A stretch of DNA of 64,000 nt from an uncultured Lachnospiraceae bacterium (GCA_947384285.1 CANDGI010000004.1:1-64000); one strand, 5' to 3'. Numbered from the stretch's first letter, positions 1 to 9,669 are shown. The notes: generated by a model not told the origin, from the letters alone. Numbers and translations: made by a program.

Positions 1-1852
1 GGCAATGACTCCTGTTGAGGACGTACAGCCAGAAACAGCAGAAGATTCCTCTGCCTGGGCAATGACTCCTGTTGAGGACGTACAGCCAGAAACAGCAGAA
101 GATTCCTCTGCCCAGACAATGACTCCTGTTGAGGACGTACAGCCAGAAACACTTGAGGAACCAGAGACTGTAAGAAACACCGAATGGAAACCGGAAGCAA
201 GAATACTTGACGGCACAGATGAAGAACCGGAAACATCTGGCAGAATAAAAACAGAACCAGAAATACCGAATGGAACAGAACTGCCGAATAACACAGAAGA
301 ACAGCTGGGTATTGCGCCTGCTCCCCAGGTAGAGGAAGAGCAGAAGCCAGCGCCCAGCGGGCTGGAGAAAAAAGACGGGCTGGTCTATATGGATGGTGTG
401 CTTTATACCGGCTGCTATATGGACGCCGCCAATATTTTATACAATGTATCAAGCGGCGTAGCAGAACCAGTAAACGGAATGGTAAATGCAGGGACTTCAT
501 ACTATGATTGCCAGAAGAAGGAAACTCTAACCCTGCCAAAGCAAACCTTATTTGTTACCGGAAAACCTTATGCCGGCTATTACATAGGAAGCGACGGGAT
601 TTTCTACCTCATATCTTCTGAATCAACAGAGCCTGTAACGGGAACCGTGAAACAAGGTGTCTCCTACTATAACTGCCTGGAAAGCAAAACCATTACTCTG
701 CCAAAGCAGACACTCTATGTCAAAGGCAAAGTATACTCCGGCTATTTTTTAAGCGGAAAAAATAAAATGTATTATGTCAAAAAAGGTACGAGTACATTAA
801 AAACCGGAAACATCAAAGCTAATACAAAATATTACAGCTACAGCGCCAAGGACACCCGGAAACTGTCAAAAAATACTTTATACATCAAAGGCAATGTATA
901 TTCCGGTTATTTCTTAAGCAAGAAAAACAAAATGTATTATGTCAAAAAAGGCACAAGCACATTGAAAACTGGAAGCATCAAAGCTGGCGCAAAATATTAC
1001 AGCTACAACGCTGGGAAAACCCATAGGCTCTCAAAGCAGACTTTATACGTCAAAGGAAAAATTTATTCCGGCTATTACACCGGCAGCAAAAATAAAATGT
1101 ACCGGGCAAAAAAAGGCTCCCTTACCTTGGTAACCGGAACCCTGGACACGGGCACAAAATATTTCAGCTGCAACGCCAGGAAAACCAAAAAGCTCTCCAA
1201 ACCCACCCTATATGTCAAAGGCAAAGTATATTCCGGCTATTATCTGGACAAGGCAAACAAAATGCACCATGTAGATAAAGGCACATGCTCCCTGGTCAAT
1301 ACCACATTAAATGCCGCAACCAGATACTACAGCTATCACGCCGGGAAAACCCTGGCACTTCCTGCAGCCACCGTATATGTAAATGGAAAAGCAATGGAAG
1401 GCATGAGCCCGGAATCCCTGGCAGTCCTTCAAAGAGCACAGGCGATTGTCACAAGCATTACAAATGACAGCATGTCAATGGAACAAAAACTAAGAGCCTG
1501 CTTCGACTATGTAAAAACCTACCGGGAGGGCAGGCCAAGAACGCCAAACTATACGGGAATGGACTGGCCGGTGATTTATGCAAATGACATATTTGTCAAC
1601 GGATTTGGAAATTGCTGCAGCTACGCAGCAGCTTTTGCATATATGGCAAAAGCCATTGGATATGAAGAGGTTTACTGCTGCAATGACAGCGGACATGGAT
1701 GGGCGGAGATTGACGGGCTGATTTATGATCCGGAATGGAGCATGCACCATGATGTGTATAGCTACTATGCCCTCAGCTACGATACCAAAACAGATGTGGA
1801 CTATAAAGGAAATATTGCAGCGCGGCTGCCCTGGATGCATGTAAAAATCTGA
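1..1852 (+). CDS. Secreted transglutaminase-like repeat protein, 5'-truncated by window edge
   Basis: The frame is open at the left edge, so the true start and signal peptide lie outside; the first ATG in view (position 5) is inside a repeat. The visible part starts with three copies of a 19-residue unit (MTPVEDVQPETAEDSSA..) and an acidic, Thr/Pro-rich linker. About six ~55-residue repeats follow, of the type TLYVKGKVYSGYYL...KMYYVKKGT, which look like wall- or glycan-binding repeats. The last ~130 residues form a transglutaminase-like fold with a Cys in the FGNCCSYAAAF segment, a His in GHGWAEI and an Asp in IYDPEW, the expected Cys-His-Asp triad. Proteins of this type act outside the cell as peptidases or cross-linkers. 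A paralogue with four repeats follows 64 bases downstream. The fold call is good; substrate and exact activity are unknown. Confidence 0.85.
   Translation, partial: AMTPVEDVQPETAEDSSAWAMTPVEDVQPETAEDSSAQTMTPVEDVQPETLEEPETVRNTEWKPEARILDGTDEEPETSGRIKTEPEIPNGTELPNNTEEQLGIAPAPQVEEEQKPAPSGLEKKDGLVYMDGVLYTGCYMDAANILYNVSSGVAEPVNGMVNAGTSYYDCQKKETLTLPKQTLFVTGKPYAGYYIGSDGIFYLISSESTEPVTGTVKQGVSYYNCLESKTITLPKQTLYVKGKVYSGYFLSGKNKMYYVKKGTSTLKTGNIKANTKYYSYSAKDTRKLSKNTLYIKGNVYSGYFLSKKNKMYYVKKGTSTLKTGSIKAGAKYYSYNAGKTHRLSKQTLYVKGKIYSGYYTGSKNKMYRAKKGSLTLVTGTLDTGTKYFSCNARKTKKLSKPTLYVKGKVYSGYYLDKANKMHHVDKGTCSLVNTTLNAATRYYSYHAGKTLALPAATVYVNGKAMEGMSPESLAVLQRAQAIVTSITNDSMSMEQKLRACFDYVKTYREGRPRTPNYTGMDWPVIYANDIFVNGFGNCCSYAAAFAYMAKAIGYEEVYCCNDSGHGWAEIDGLIYDPEWSMHHDVYSYYALSYDTKTDVDYKGNIAARLPWMHVKI
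5..160 (+). repeat. 57-bp in-frame tandem repeat at the start of the visible coding sequence
   Basis: Units at 5-61 and 62-118 are almost identical and a third, diverging unit begins at 119. Because 57 is a multiple of three, each copy adds 19 residues without shifting the frame. The array may continue to the left of the window. Confidence 0.85.
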
Positions 1853-1915
1853 TGCACCATTGATTTTATCACCGCATTGTTCTAAAATAGTATCCGGGGA
1901 GGAAAGGAGAAATTT

Positions 1916-3394
1916 ATGAAACGAAGGAAAATTGCGGCGCGCATCTGTGCATTTGCCCTAGCGGCAAACCTCATTGCCTTTGATGCATTCCCTGCTCTTG
2001 GGGCGGAGCGATCCAGGGAACCAGCCGCAGACCACATGCAAATCATGGAAGATGTCACTGCCGATGAAGCGGCAAGGCATTCCGAGTCTATGGATGAAGC
2101 AGCAAGGCATTCCGGGCCTATGGATGAAACCGGAAAAACCCGAAGGCCATGGGGCGAAACAGGGGATAAGCCAAAAGGCGTTCCTGTCCCGCCCACAGAG
2201 GAAGACAAGGAACCCATACCGGAGGGACTGGAAAATAAAGGCGGGCTGATTTATATGGATGGCGTCCTTTATACCGGTTATTATATGGACGCTTCCAGCA
2301 TCATGTACACCGTATCCAGCGGAACGGCGAAACCTGCAGCCGGAATGATGAATGCAGGCATCTCATACTACAGCTGCCAGAACAAGAAATTCATGACTCT
2401 GCCAAAGCAGGCTTTATATGTGGATGGCAAAGTTTATTCCGGCTATTACATAGACCAGAAAAATAAGATGTATTACGCCAAAAAAGGAACGGGCATCCTA
2501 AAAACCGGAATTGTAAAAGCAGGCGCCAAATATTTTAACTGCAATACTGGAAAACTCCAGAATTTGGCAAAACAGACCTTATATATCAAAGGCAAAGCCT
2601 ATTTTGGCTATTACATGAACAAACAAAAGAAAATATACCATGTAAAAAAAGGCATACTTACCCCAGTCACCGGCACGCTGAAAGCAAAAACCAGGTATTA
2701 CGATTACAGGAAATCCAAAACCCAAAAGCTTTCAAAGCCAACACTTTATGTGAAAGGCAAACCGTATACTGGCTATTACTTAAATAATAAAAATAAGATG
2801 TACCGGGCAAAAAAAGGAACCCCCGCCCTTGTCAATACAGGGCTGAATGCTGGAACCAGGTACTACAGCTATCATGACAAAAAGACATTGCGGCTTAAGA
2901 CACTGACCGTATATGTGAATGGAAAACCCATGGAAGGCATGAGCCCAGAGTCCCTGGCAACCCTCCAAAGAGCACAGGCGGTTGTTGCCAGCATCACAAA
3001 CAGCAGCATGACAAAGAAAGAAAAGCTGAGAACCTGTTTTGAATTTGTGAAAACTTACCAGGGCCTGGCCAGACCGCGGACTCCCAACTATACTGGAATG
3101 GACTGGCCAGTGGTCTATGCAAACGATATGTTTTTGAATGACGGAAAAGGAAACTGCTTCAGCTATGCCGCAGCCTTTGCATATATGGCAAAGGCAATCG
3201 GATATGAGGAAGTGTACTGCTGCAGCAGCGGCGGCCACGGCTGGGCTGAAATCGGCGGATTGATTTACGATCCGGAACGGAACAAATTTGATCCCTCTTA
3301 CAGCTATTTTGGCTTCAGCTATGACACCAAGACTAAAGTAGACTATAAGGGAGCCATCGCAGCCAACAAGCCCTGGATGCACGTAAAAATCTGA
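1916..3394 (+). CDS. Secreted transglutaminase-like repeat protein (paralogue)
   Basis: 492 residues. A Sec signal peptide (MKRRKIAAR followed by a hydrophobic stretch ending near ALGA) is followed by a short linker containing a small tandem unit (MDEAARHS), then about four ~55-residue repeats (TLYVKGK.YSGYY...KNKMYYAKKGT type). The C-terminal transglutaminase-like domain has Cys in GKGNCFSYAAAF, His in GGHGWAEIGG and Asp in IYDPER. A strong ribosome site (GGGGAGGAAAGGAG) precedes the ATG. It is clearly a paralogue of the gene upstream with fewer repeats. Together with the MBOAT and AlgX-like genes that follow, it suggests a function at the cell envelope. The role (cross-linking, proteolysis or adhesion) is inferred only from the fold. 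Confidence 0.88.
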   Translation: MKRRKIAARICAFALAANLIAFDAFPALGAERSREPAADHMQIMEDVTADEAARHSESMDEAARHSGPMDETGKTRRPWGETGDKPKGVPVPPTEEDKEPIPEGLENKGGLIYMDGVLYTGYYMDASSIMYTVSSGTAKPAAGMMNAGISYYSCQNKKFMTLPKQALYVDGKVYSGYYIDQKNKMYYAKKGTGILKTGIVKAGAKYFNCNTGKLQNLAKQTLYIKGKAYFGYYMNKQKKIYHVKKGILTPVTGTLKAKTRYYDYRKSKTQKLSKPTLYVKGKPYTGYYLNNKNKMYRAKKGTPALVNTGLNAGTRYYSYHDKKTLRLKTLTVYVNGKPMEGMSPESLATLQRAQAVVASITNSSMTKKEKLRTCFEFVKTYQGLARPRTPNYTGMDWPVVYANDMFLNDGKGNCFSYAAAFAYMAKAIGYEEVYCCSSGGHGWAEIGGLIYDPERNKFDPSYSYFGFSYDTKTKVDYKGAIAANKPWMHVKI

Positions 3395-3431
3395 TAGAAA
3401 AATATGATATTCTGCAGCAAAGGAGAAAAAA

Positions 3432-4898
3432 ATGGTTTTCAGCTCATTAGTATTTTTATGTATATTTTTTCCGGTTGTATTCTGCCTGCACAGTGCAATA
3501 CCTTCCATAAAAGTAAAAAATGTGCTTCTAATCATAGCAAGCCTGGTTTTCTATGCTTTTGGGGAACCGGTTTATGTGATTTTGATGATCCTAAGCGCCT
3601 TTCTCAATTATCTGTGCGCGGTACTTATGGAAAAAACAAACCGGAAAGCCGTGTTGATTGGGGCAGTGGTAATCAATATCGGCATTTTAAGCGTATTTAA
3701 GTATACGGGATTTTTTATCACAACAATAAACAATGCACTGCACGTAAATCTCTACGTCCCCCAGATTACTTTGCCGATTGGTATTTCCTTTTTCACATTC
3801 CAGGCATTGTCCTATGTGATTGACGTATACCGGGGACAGGTAGAGACACAGAAAAATTTTGGCAAAGTATTACTGTACATATCCTTTTTCCCTCAGCTTA
3901 TCGCAGGGCCAATCGTAAAATACAGGGATATTGCACTAGAAATTGACAGCCGCAGCGCGGATATAGCGGAAATGGCTCTAGGCCTTAGACGTTTTATCGT
4001 AGGGCTGGCAAAGAAAATATTGATTGCCAATACCATGGCAGCGACTGCGGACCATATATTTGGACAAGGGTTTGATTCCCTGAATATCATAAGCGCATGG
4101 ATTGGCGCCATCGCCTACACGATGCAGATTTACTTTGATTTCAGTGGATACAGCGATATGGCCATTGGTCTTGGGCGGATGTTTGGATTCCATTTTAAGG
4201 AAAATTTTGAGCATCCATATCGCTCCCTGACCATCAAGGAATTCTGGCGCCGCTGGCATATCTCACTGTCCTCCTGGTTTAAGGAGTATGTGTACATTCC
4301 CCTTGGGGGTAACCGGAAAGGAAAGGTACGGGCTGGAATTAATAAGGTCATTGTCTTCTTTCTGACCGGGCTCTGGCACGGAGCAAACTGGACCTTCGTT
4401 GTGTGGGGTCTGTTCCATGGAGCCTTCAGCTTCCTGGAAGAATTCGTCCCATCCCTGAAAAAGCTGCCCCGGGTTATCCTGCATATTTACACGATGCTGA
4501 TTGTCATTGTAGGATTTGTCATTTTCCGGTCAGATAGCTTAGGCTTTGCACTTACCTTTATCGGCAAGATGTTTACAGGCTTTGAATTCTCGGCTGCATC
4601 CATGTCCTTTGCATGCCAAGAGATGACGCCGTTTTTTATTGCCATGCTGATTGCTGCCATCATCGGCTGCGGCCCGGTCTGCTCCCTTACAGCGAAATTC
4701 GCAAGCTTACAAAGCAGACCCGCCAGACAGCGGGTGAAGCAGGAGGATGGAATTACGAGTGAAGCCCCCATCCTTTCCAGAAAAAAAGAAAACTTTGTAC
4801 AAATCATCCAATATTCAGCTTCCTTTGCACTGCTTTTGTGGTGCATCATCCGGCTGTCGGGCGGTTCGTATAATCCTTTTATCTATTTCAGGTTTTAG
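3432..4898 (+). CDS. MBOAT family O-acyltransferase (AlgI/DltB/PatA-like)
   Basis: 488 residues with many hydrophobic segments, typical of membrane-bound O-acyltransferases. The conserved region is visible: YFDFSGYSDMAIGLGRMFGF, then the WRRWHISLSSWFKEYVYIPLGG segment, then GLWHGANWTF with the likely catalytic His near residue 315. Proteins of this family move acyl groups, usually acetyl, across the membrane so that a partner can attach them to an exported glycan. That partner fits the AlgX/AlgJ-like protein encoded next. The gene starts 38 bases after the transglutaminase-like gene, so they are probably co-transcribed. Family assignment is firm; the acceptor polymer is unknown. Confidence 0.95.
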   Translation: MVFSSLVFLCIFFPVVFCLHSAIPSIKVKNVLLIIASLVFYAFGEPVYVILMILSAFLNYLCAVLMEKTNRKAVLIGAVVINIGILSVFKYTGFFITTINNALHVNLYVPQITLPIGISFFTFQALSYVIDVYRGQVETQKNFGKVLLYISFFPQLIAGPIVKYRDIALEIDSRSADIAEMALGLRRFIVGLAKKILIANTMAATADHIFGQGFDSLNIISAWIGAIAYTMQIYFDFSGYSDMAIGLGRMFGFHFKENFEHPYRSLTIKEFWRRWHISLSSWFKEYVYIPLGGNRKGKVRAGINKVIVFFLTGLWHGANWTFVVWGLFHGAFSFLEEFVPSLKKLPRVILHIYTMLIVIVGFVIFRSDSLGFALTFIGKMFTGFEFSAASMSFACQEMTPFFIAMLIAAIIGCGPVCSLTAKFASLQSRPARQRVKQEDGITSEAPILSRKKENFVQIIQYSASFALLLWCIIRLSGGSYNPFIYFRF

Positions 4899-5012
4899 CG
4901 CTTACAAACAATTTCCTGCGCAAAATGGCAAAATTTGTTGTATTGCGTTTGCCTGGTTTATCCAGGTCAGGAAAAATAAACCGTGGATTTTTGTACAAAG
5001 AGGAGAACCTAT

Positions 5013-6419
5013 ATGAAAAAACATTTGATATTCGTCATAGCATGCATTGCGGTCTGTCTGCTGCCATTTGTGGGAATGGCTGTACATCCCACAACAACCA
5101 GCACGGAAAATAAGGTGATGTCCTCCTTTCCAAGCCTGGCGGCGGAGGACGGGTCCTTGAACCTTGATTTTTTCCAGGAATTTGAAGAATATTTCAACGA
5201 GCATTTTGCATTCCGCAACGAGCTGGTTTTTGCCGATGCAAAGCTCCAGACCTCCCTCTTTTCTGTTTCCAATGTGGATACCGTAACCTACGGAAAAGAC
5301 GGCTGGCTGTATTATACCTCCACATTAGGAGATTATCTGGGATTTCACAGGATGTCAGACCGTCAGATTTACAATCTGGCTCATAATCTTTCTCTGGCCA
5401 GGGAATATGTGGAGGGAAAAGGAAGCGATTTTATCCTGGCAATCCCTCCCAACAAAAACACATTGTATGGGGAGCATATGCCATATTACGATTCCTATAT
5501 TGCAGACCCTGTCCACAATATAGACCTGCTGGCTCCAAAGCTTATGGAACTTGAAGTTCCTTATGCCGATTTAGCGGCAATGTTTCGAAATGAGAATGAG
5601 GTCTTGTACTTAAAGCGGGATTCCCACTGGAACATGAAAGGCGCCCTCATGGCATATAATTGCATTATGGACGGCTTGGGATATCCCCATATGGATTACA
5701 GCGACGCCCCTGTCACCAGAGCCAAAAATGAGGACGGCGACTTGAACCGGATGCTTTATACCTTTTACGGAGAAAAAGAGTTAAATTACAATTATGATAT
5801 CCAGCAGAAGCATACTTATGCAAATGACTTCAAAAGCGTAGAAGACGGCTGGATTGAGACGACAGGCGGCACAGGAAACGGCACATTGCTGATGTTCCGC
5901 GACTCTTTTGGCAATACGCTGATACCTCTGGCTGCGGACCAGTTTGAACAGGCCTGGTTTACCAAAGAGGTACCCTATGGGTTGGAAAGCCTGATGGAGC
6001 AGCATCAGCCGGATGCGGTTGTGTTTGAGAAAGTGGAGCGTAACCTCTCAGAGTATATCAACATGCCGCCTATCATTTCTGCCCCGGAAGAAGATATCCC
6101 GCAGACTTCAAAAGCCATGATGGAAAATGAGAATTCCGGGACAACAATAGCCATGGAATCTTTGGATTTCGATTTTAATTACTACAAAATCAGCGGAAGC
6201 ATAGAGGATTCCCTTTTAGAGGATGAGACAGACATTATTGTGGGAATCAACGGCCTCTATTACAAGGCATACCATATCGACACAAACGATTATGCCCTTT
6301 ACATAAAAAAGGAAAATATTACCACTTATCCGGTAGAGATTGAAGTACTGACAAAGAACCTGGACACCTGCCATGTGGTTCAGGCAAAAAAGATAAATGA
6401 AGGAGAATTATTGCCATGA
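5013..6419 (+). CDS. AlgX/AlgJ-like SGNH-type acetyl transferase partner protein
   Basis: About 468 residues. The start is placed at 5013 because GAGGAG at 5000-5005 is correctly spaced; an in-frame ATG at 4983 lacks such a site. The N-terminus (MKKHLIFVIACIAVCLLPFVG) is a membrane anchor or signal. The extracellular part contains RDSHWNMKGA and FRDSFGNTLIP, which resemble the His and Ser motifs of the DHHW/AlgJ-AlgX-like SGNH families. These proteins place acetyl groups on polysaccharides with an MBOAT partner, here the gene immediately upstream. The 3' end overlaps the next gene by four bases (ATGA), which suggests translational coupling. Confidence 0.85.
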   Translation: MKKHLIFVIACIAVCLLPFVGMAVHPTTTSTENKVMSSFPSLAAEDGSLNLDFFQEFEEYFNEHFAFRNELVFADAKLQTSLFSVSNVDTVTYGKDGWLYYTSTLGDYLGFHRMSDRQIYNLAHNLSLAREYVEGKGSDFILAIPPNKNTLYGEHMPYYDSYIADPVHNIDLLAPKLMELEVPYADLAAMFRNENEVLYLKRDSHWNMKGALMAYNCIMDGLGYPHMDYSDAPVTRAKNEDGDLNRMLYTFYGEKELNYNYDIQQKHTYANDFKSVEDGWIETTGGTGNGTLLMFRDSFGNTLIPLAADQFEQAWFTKEVPYGLESLMEQHQPDAVVFEKVERNLSEYINMPPIISAPEEDIPQTSKAMMENENSGTTIAMESLDFDFNYYKISGSIEDSLLEDETDIIVGINGLYYKAYHIDTNDYALYIKKENITTYPVEIEVLTKNLDTCHVVQAKKINEGELLP

Positions 6420-7396
6420 GGACAATGAAAAAGATGATGATGCTTGGAACAGCCATGTTTCTTTTACTGGGACTGTGTGCTTGCGGAAAGGCAACAATGA
6501 CGGTAAATGATGGAGGCACAACTACAGAGATAGAAGTTTCTGTTCCAAGGACGGTAGAGAAAATTTTAGAGGATGCAGAAATCACCCTGAAGGATGGAGA
6601 TGAAGTAAGCCCAGCGCTGGATACAAAGATTTCAGAAGCCCAGGAAATTGTTATCTCCAGAAAAAGCACCATTCACCTTACGGTAGATGGAGAGACAAAG
6701 GATGTGGTTATGGTTGGCGGAACCATCAGCGACCTGCTGGAGAAGGAAGGAATCACCCTTGGGGAAAAACAGCATGTGAATCATGAGCTGGATGAACGTC
6801 TCACGGACGGGATGGAAGTCAAGATCTTTTATTCCTTTGGCATAGAGGTTTTATGTGACGGAAAAACCATTACCCAGGAGACAGAAACTGCCACAGTAGG
6901 CGATGCACTGGCAGAACTTGAAATCACCGTAGGCAAGGACGACCGGGTAACCCCTGCCGTGACAGAGCCTGTGGCAGACGGCATGAAGATTGTGGTAAAC
7001 CGCGTGACCTTTGAAACCATCGTAGAAAAAGAAACCCTTGAGTACGAAACCACCTATGAAAATGACAGTTCCATATCAAAAGGACAGGAACAGGTCAGCA
7101 AAAATGGCGAAAACGGCGAAAAGGAAGTGTCCTATAAAGTCACTTATGTGGATGGGACAGAGGAATCCAGAGAAGTTGTGGAAGAGAAGGTGACGAAGGA
7201 GCCGGTAAACAAGGTTGTTGCGGTAGGAACAAAAGAAGAGCCTGCCCCAGAACCAGAACCCGCTCCAGAAACTGCCCCTGCCGCTCCAGAAAGATCCGTG
7301 GTATCGAAAAAAGCATTTTATGACTGTGATGGTTCTGGGCATGGATATTATGAAATTACATATTCGGATGGCAGCGTGGAGTATGAGGAATTTTAA
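6416..7396 (+). CDS. Lipoprotein with DUF348-like repeats and a G5-type domain
   Basis: 326 residues. A lipoprotein signal (LLLGLCAC) gives a probable lipidated Cys23. Two or three ~75-residue DUF348-like units follow (for example VDGETKDVVMVGGTISDLL and CDGKTITQETETATVGDAL), then a G5-type segment around residues 205-285 (ETLEYETTYENDSSISKGQE...VTYVDGTEESREVV), a Pro/Glu linker and a short C-terminal module with two separated Cys-Asp turns. DUF348/G5 architecture is typical of surface proteins that touch peptidoglycan or amino-sugar polymers, such as YabE-type resuscitation factors. No lytic domain is visible here. The ATGA overlap ties it to the AlgX-like gene. Confidence 0.85.
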   Translation: MRTMKKMMMLGTAMFLLLGLCACGKATMTVNDGGTTTEIEVSVPRTVEKILEDAEITLKDGDEVSPALDTKISEAQEIVISRKSTIHLTVDGETKDVVMVGGTISDLLEKEGITLGEKQHVNHELDERLTDGMEVKIFYSFGIEVLCDGKTITQETETATVGDALAELEITVGKDDRVTPAVTEPVADGMKIVVNRVTFETIVEKETLEYETTYENDSSISKGQEQVSKNGENGEKEVSYKVTYVDGTEESREVVEEKVTKEPVNKVVAVGTKEEPAPEPEPAPETAPAAPERSVVSKKAFYDCDGSGHGYYEITYSDGSVEYEEF

Positions 7397-7423
7397 AGAA
7401 ATTTCCAACATTAGCAAATGTTT

Positions 7424-7476
7424 TTATCTTTGAATACGGACGGAAAGGCAGGCCGCGCCTGCCTTTCCTGTGTATT
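7424..7476 (+). repeat. Short hairpin element (minimal copy of the interspersed hairpin repeat)
   Basis: A perfect 12-bp stem, 7442-7453 with 7457-7468 (GGAAAGGCAGGC / GCCTGCCTTTCC), has a three-base loop. It is flanked by ATCTTTGAATACGGAC on the left and TGTGTATTGAAA on the right. The same ends border the larger elements near 18226, 18706 and 39330. It lies just after the first operon and could help end transcription, but no T-tract follows the stem. Confidence 0.8.
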
Positions 7477-7576
7477 GAAAATGAACCGCCCCAACAGCGG
7501 CAATGAAGTATAGAACACATGAAAAGAATAAAAAATCTGTTTCTGTATTATGGCGTGTTTCATTGTTTGCAAGTGT

Positions 7577-8104
7577 CTAAATGGTGCAGGTCATTTCGTG
7601 CCATTGCTCTCCGCCCCAGGAAGAATCTGCAATGCCTTTATCGGAAAATCCCATCTTTTGATACATTTTTATCTTTGATGGAAGACATGTGAGCAAAATA
7701 TTCTTCCTTCCTTTTTCTTGTTCCCTGCATAGATATCGGCGCATCATCTCTTTTGCCAGGCCTTGGTTCCGGTAAGCTGGGAGGACATCTACGCCCAGCA
7801 GCATCACATTTCTGCCAGCTGGTTCATACAAATCTGCATCTTTAAAAAATTCATCCCGGAATACACTCTCGCTGGTGGAAAGGCCGTTGATAAACCCGGC
7901 AATTTTTCCTGTCTGCCGGTCAACTGCCACGAGAAATAGTTCCGACGCCTTCGCAGCACGAGCCAGCATCATTTTTTCGGAACATGCCTCATTTGGAGGA
8001 AAACAGATTTTTTCAATTTCTGCGGCCTGGGTCGCTTCCTCTGGCCTGATGTCCCGAAATTCAAACCTTTCATTTATTTCCTTTTGTGTGTTATTTGGTA
8101 TCAT
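7577..8104 (-). CDS. GNAT family N-acetyltransferase
   Basis: 175 residues. The acetyl-CoA binding motif A is visible (GVDVLPAYRNQGLAKEMMRR), preceded by the usual beta strands. These enzymes transfer an acetyl group from acetyl-CoA to an amine on a small molecule or protein; the substrate cannot be read from the sequence. AAAGGAG lies about ten bases before the ATG. It stands alone, about 150 bases downstream of the 165-residue gene that is transcribed in the same direction. Confidence 0.9.
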   Translation of the reverse strand: MIPNNTQKEINERFEFRDIRPEEATQAAEIEKICFPPNEACSEKMMLARAAKASELFLVAVDRQTGKIAGFINGLSTSESVFRDEFFKDADLYEPAGRNVMLLGVDVLPAYRNQGLAKEMMRRYLCREQEKGRKNILLTCLPSKIKMYQKMGFSDKGIADSSWGGEQWHEMTCTI

Positions 8105-8255
8105 AAGATAGAACTCCTTTCCACGTTATCATTTTCAAAAATCGATTCCATTTTCTCCCTTGCAGTACCAGCCTGCGGTAATTCCATTCATTTACAATTC
8201 ATATGTCTCATAAAATAAAAATTCAAATAAGACAAAGCTTTCCCCATAAAATCTT

Positions 8256-8753
8256 TCATTTTCCAATAGATAATTTTCCCATAATCCTGTCCATTCTTTC
8301 ATCTGCGGCATGGTATACCCTCTGCAGGGGCCATGGCAGGCCCAGGATATATTCTTTATCCCTATCCTCTAAATCCTCCAATTCCTGAAAAAATGCTTTC
8401 TCATCCTGGCGTCTCTGCTTTCCGAAATCACAGGGATAATATTTTATCCTGGGATGCTCCACCTGCTCTATTACCCGGCGGAAATGGGCAGTGCCATATT
8501 TTCCATATTCCCTGACGTAGGACACTTTATTTATGGCAGACTCCTCCCTGGGCTCTTCCAATAAAATGATTCCCTGCTCCAGATAATACCGCCATACTGT
8601 CTGGCTCACACGTTCCCTGGATGCTGGATAATCCAATTCCTTTACCATTTGCTCCACAGTATAGCCCAGGTCCGCCAAATGCCGGATTGCGCCGCCATAA
8701 GCCGCATCATTGATAAAATCAGACAATGCCTGATTAAAATATTTATGTTCCAA
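8256..8753 (-). CDS. Uncharacterised 165-residue protein coupled to a patatin-like gene
   Basis: I do not recognise the family. The N-terminal half is helical and resembles a small winged or helix-turn-helix fold (residues ~1-75, with the segment ERVSQTVWRYYLEQGIILL); the C-terminal half is charged. The protein is soluble with no signal or membrane segment. Its start overlaps the 3' end of the patatin-like gene by 11 bases, so the two are probably translated together. A regulatory or accessory role next to the lipase is only a guess. Confidence 0.75.
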   Translation of the reverse strand: MEHKYFNQALSDFINDAAYGGAIRHLADLGYTVEQMVKELDYPASRERVSQTVWRYYLEQGIILLEEPREESAINKVSYVREYGKYGTAHFRRVIEQVEHPRIKYYPCDFGKQRRQDEKAFFQELEDLEDRDKEYILGLPWPLQRVYHAADERMDRIMGKLSIGK

Positions 8754-9588
8754 GATAACGTTTCAAATCCTCCATTTGCTTTTTCGCCTGCTGATACCCT
8801 TCTTCGTACAATGTTGTTAATTTTTCCGGGTCTGCCTCGGTTTTCCCTACTCCATGGGTGGTCTCCGGCGCAATCACAAAGATCTCCCCGGCCTGCTCTT
8901 TTTCCATCAGCCCCTGGATACATGCGTTGTACCGCTCTGGCCGGGTCTTCAAATCCTCAGCAATATTGGGGTATTTTTTATAAAGCCTCTGAGATATATT
9001 TCCTGCACGCCCTGGCTTCTTCACATAGCCCCGTTCCCTGGTAAGAACCACAATATTCTTGTCGCATCCCATTTCTATGGCATGTTCATAAGGAATCGAA
9101 TCCGAAATCCCCCCGTCCAGGTAATAGCGTCTCCCCACTTTTACCGGCTGGAACAAAATAGGCAGCGCACAGCTGGCCACCAGCACATCATGCATCTCTT
9201 CCCCTCTTGGCACCTGCAAATATTCTGCCTGCCCGGTATGGATATTCGTTACACATGCCTCCACTTCTCCCGGAAATGCCGCAAAAGCTTCATAATCAAA
9301 TGTTTCCAATTTATTGGGCACCTCCCCAAAGACAAAGGGAATATTGTAAAAGCTTTTATCCCTCAGCAGATGGCGCATCCCCATAAATCTTTTGTCTTTC
9401 ATATATTTCTGTGCGATGGCCAGATTCCTTCCCTTTTGCCGGGATAAATAAGAAACGCCGTAAGCAATGCCTGCCGACACGCCAACTAGGTAATCCGGCA
9501 TTATGTTTTCCTCTAAAAAAGCATCTGCGACGCCGCAACTGAACAATGTCCGGCTGGCGCCGCCCTCCATGGTAATTCCAAGTTTCAT
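8743..9588 (-). CDS. Patatin-like phospholipase family protein (RssA/YjjU-type)
   Basis: 281 residues. The Ser-Asp dyad of patatin-like lipases is visible: nucleophile Ser38 in GVSAG and Asp158 in YYLDGGISDS, with an N-terminal GGASR oxyanion-type loop. Family members hydrolyse acyl esters of membrane lipids in the cytoplasm or at the membrane. The 5' region has a plausible promoter (see 9627-9655). The 165-residue gene overlaps its end. Confidence 0.92.
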   Translation of the reverse strand: MKLGITMEGGASRTLFSCGVADAFLEENIMPDYLVGVSAGIAYGVSYLSRQKGRNLAIAQKYMKDKRFMGMRHLLRDKSFYNIPFVFGEVPNKLETFDYEAFAAFPGEVEACVTNIHTGQAEYLQVPRGEEMHDVLVASCALPILFQPVKVGRRYYLDGGISDSIPYEHAIEMGCDKNIVVLTRERGYVKKPGRAGNISQRLYKKYPNIAEDLKTRPERYNACIQGLMEKEQAGEIFVIAPETTHGVGKTEADPEKLTTLYEEGYQQAKKQMEDLKRYLGT

Positions 9589-9626
9589 TCTATCTTCATT
9601 CCTTTCATTCCATATCTTTCCATAGT

Positions 9627-9655
9627 ATTTTACAGGATTTTTATTTTATTTACAA
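9627..9655 (-). promoter_or_regulatory. Probable SigA-type promoter of the patatin operon
   Basis: On the minus strand TTGTAA (9655-9650) and TAAAAT (9632-9627) are separated by exactly 17 bases. They lie about 40 bases upstream of the ATG at 9588. Confidence 0.6.
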
Positions 9656-9669
9656 TCTCAAATGAAAAC

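Noticed and set aside
2780-3535. 251-codon minus-strand frame
   Set aside because: Antisense to the second transglutaminase-like gene, whose catalytic motifs and signal peptide are clear.
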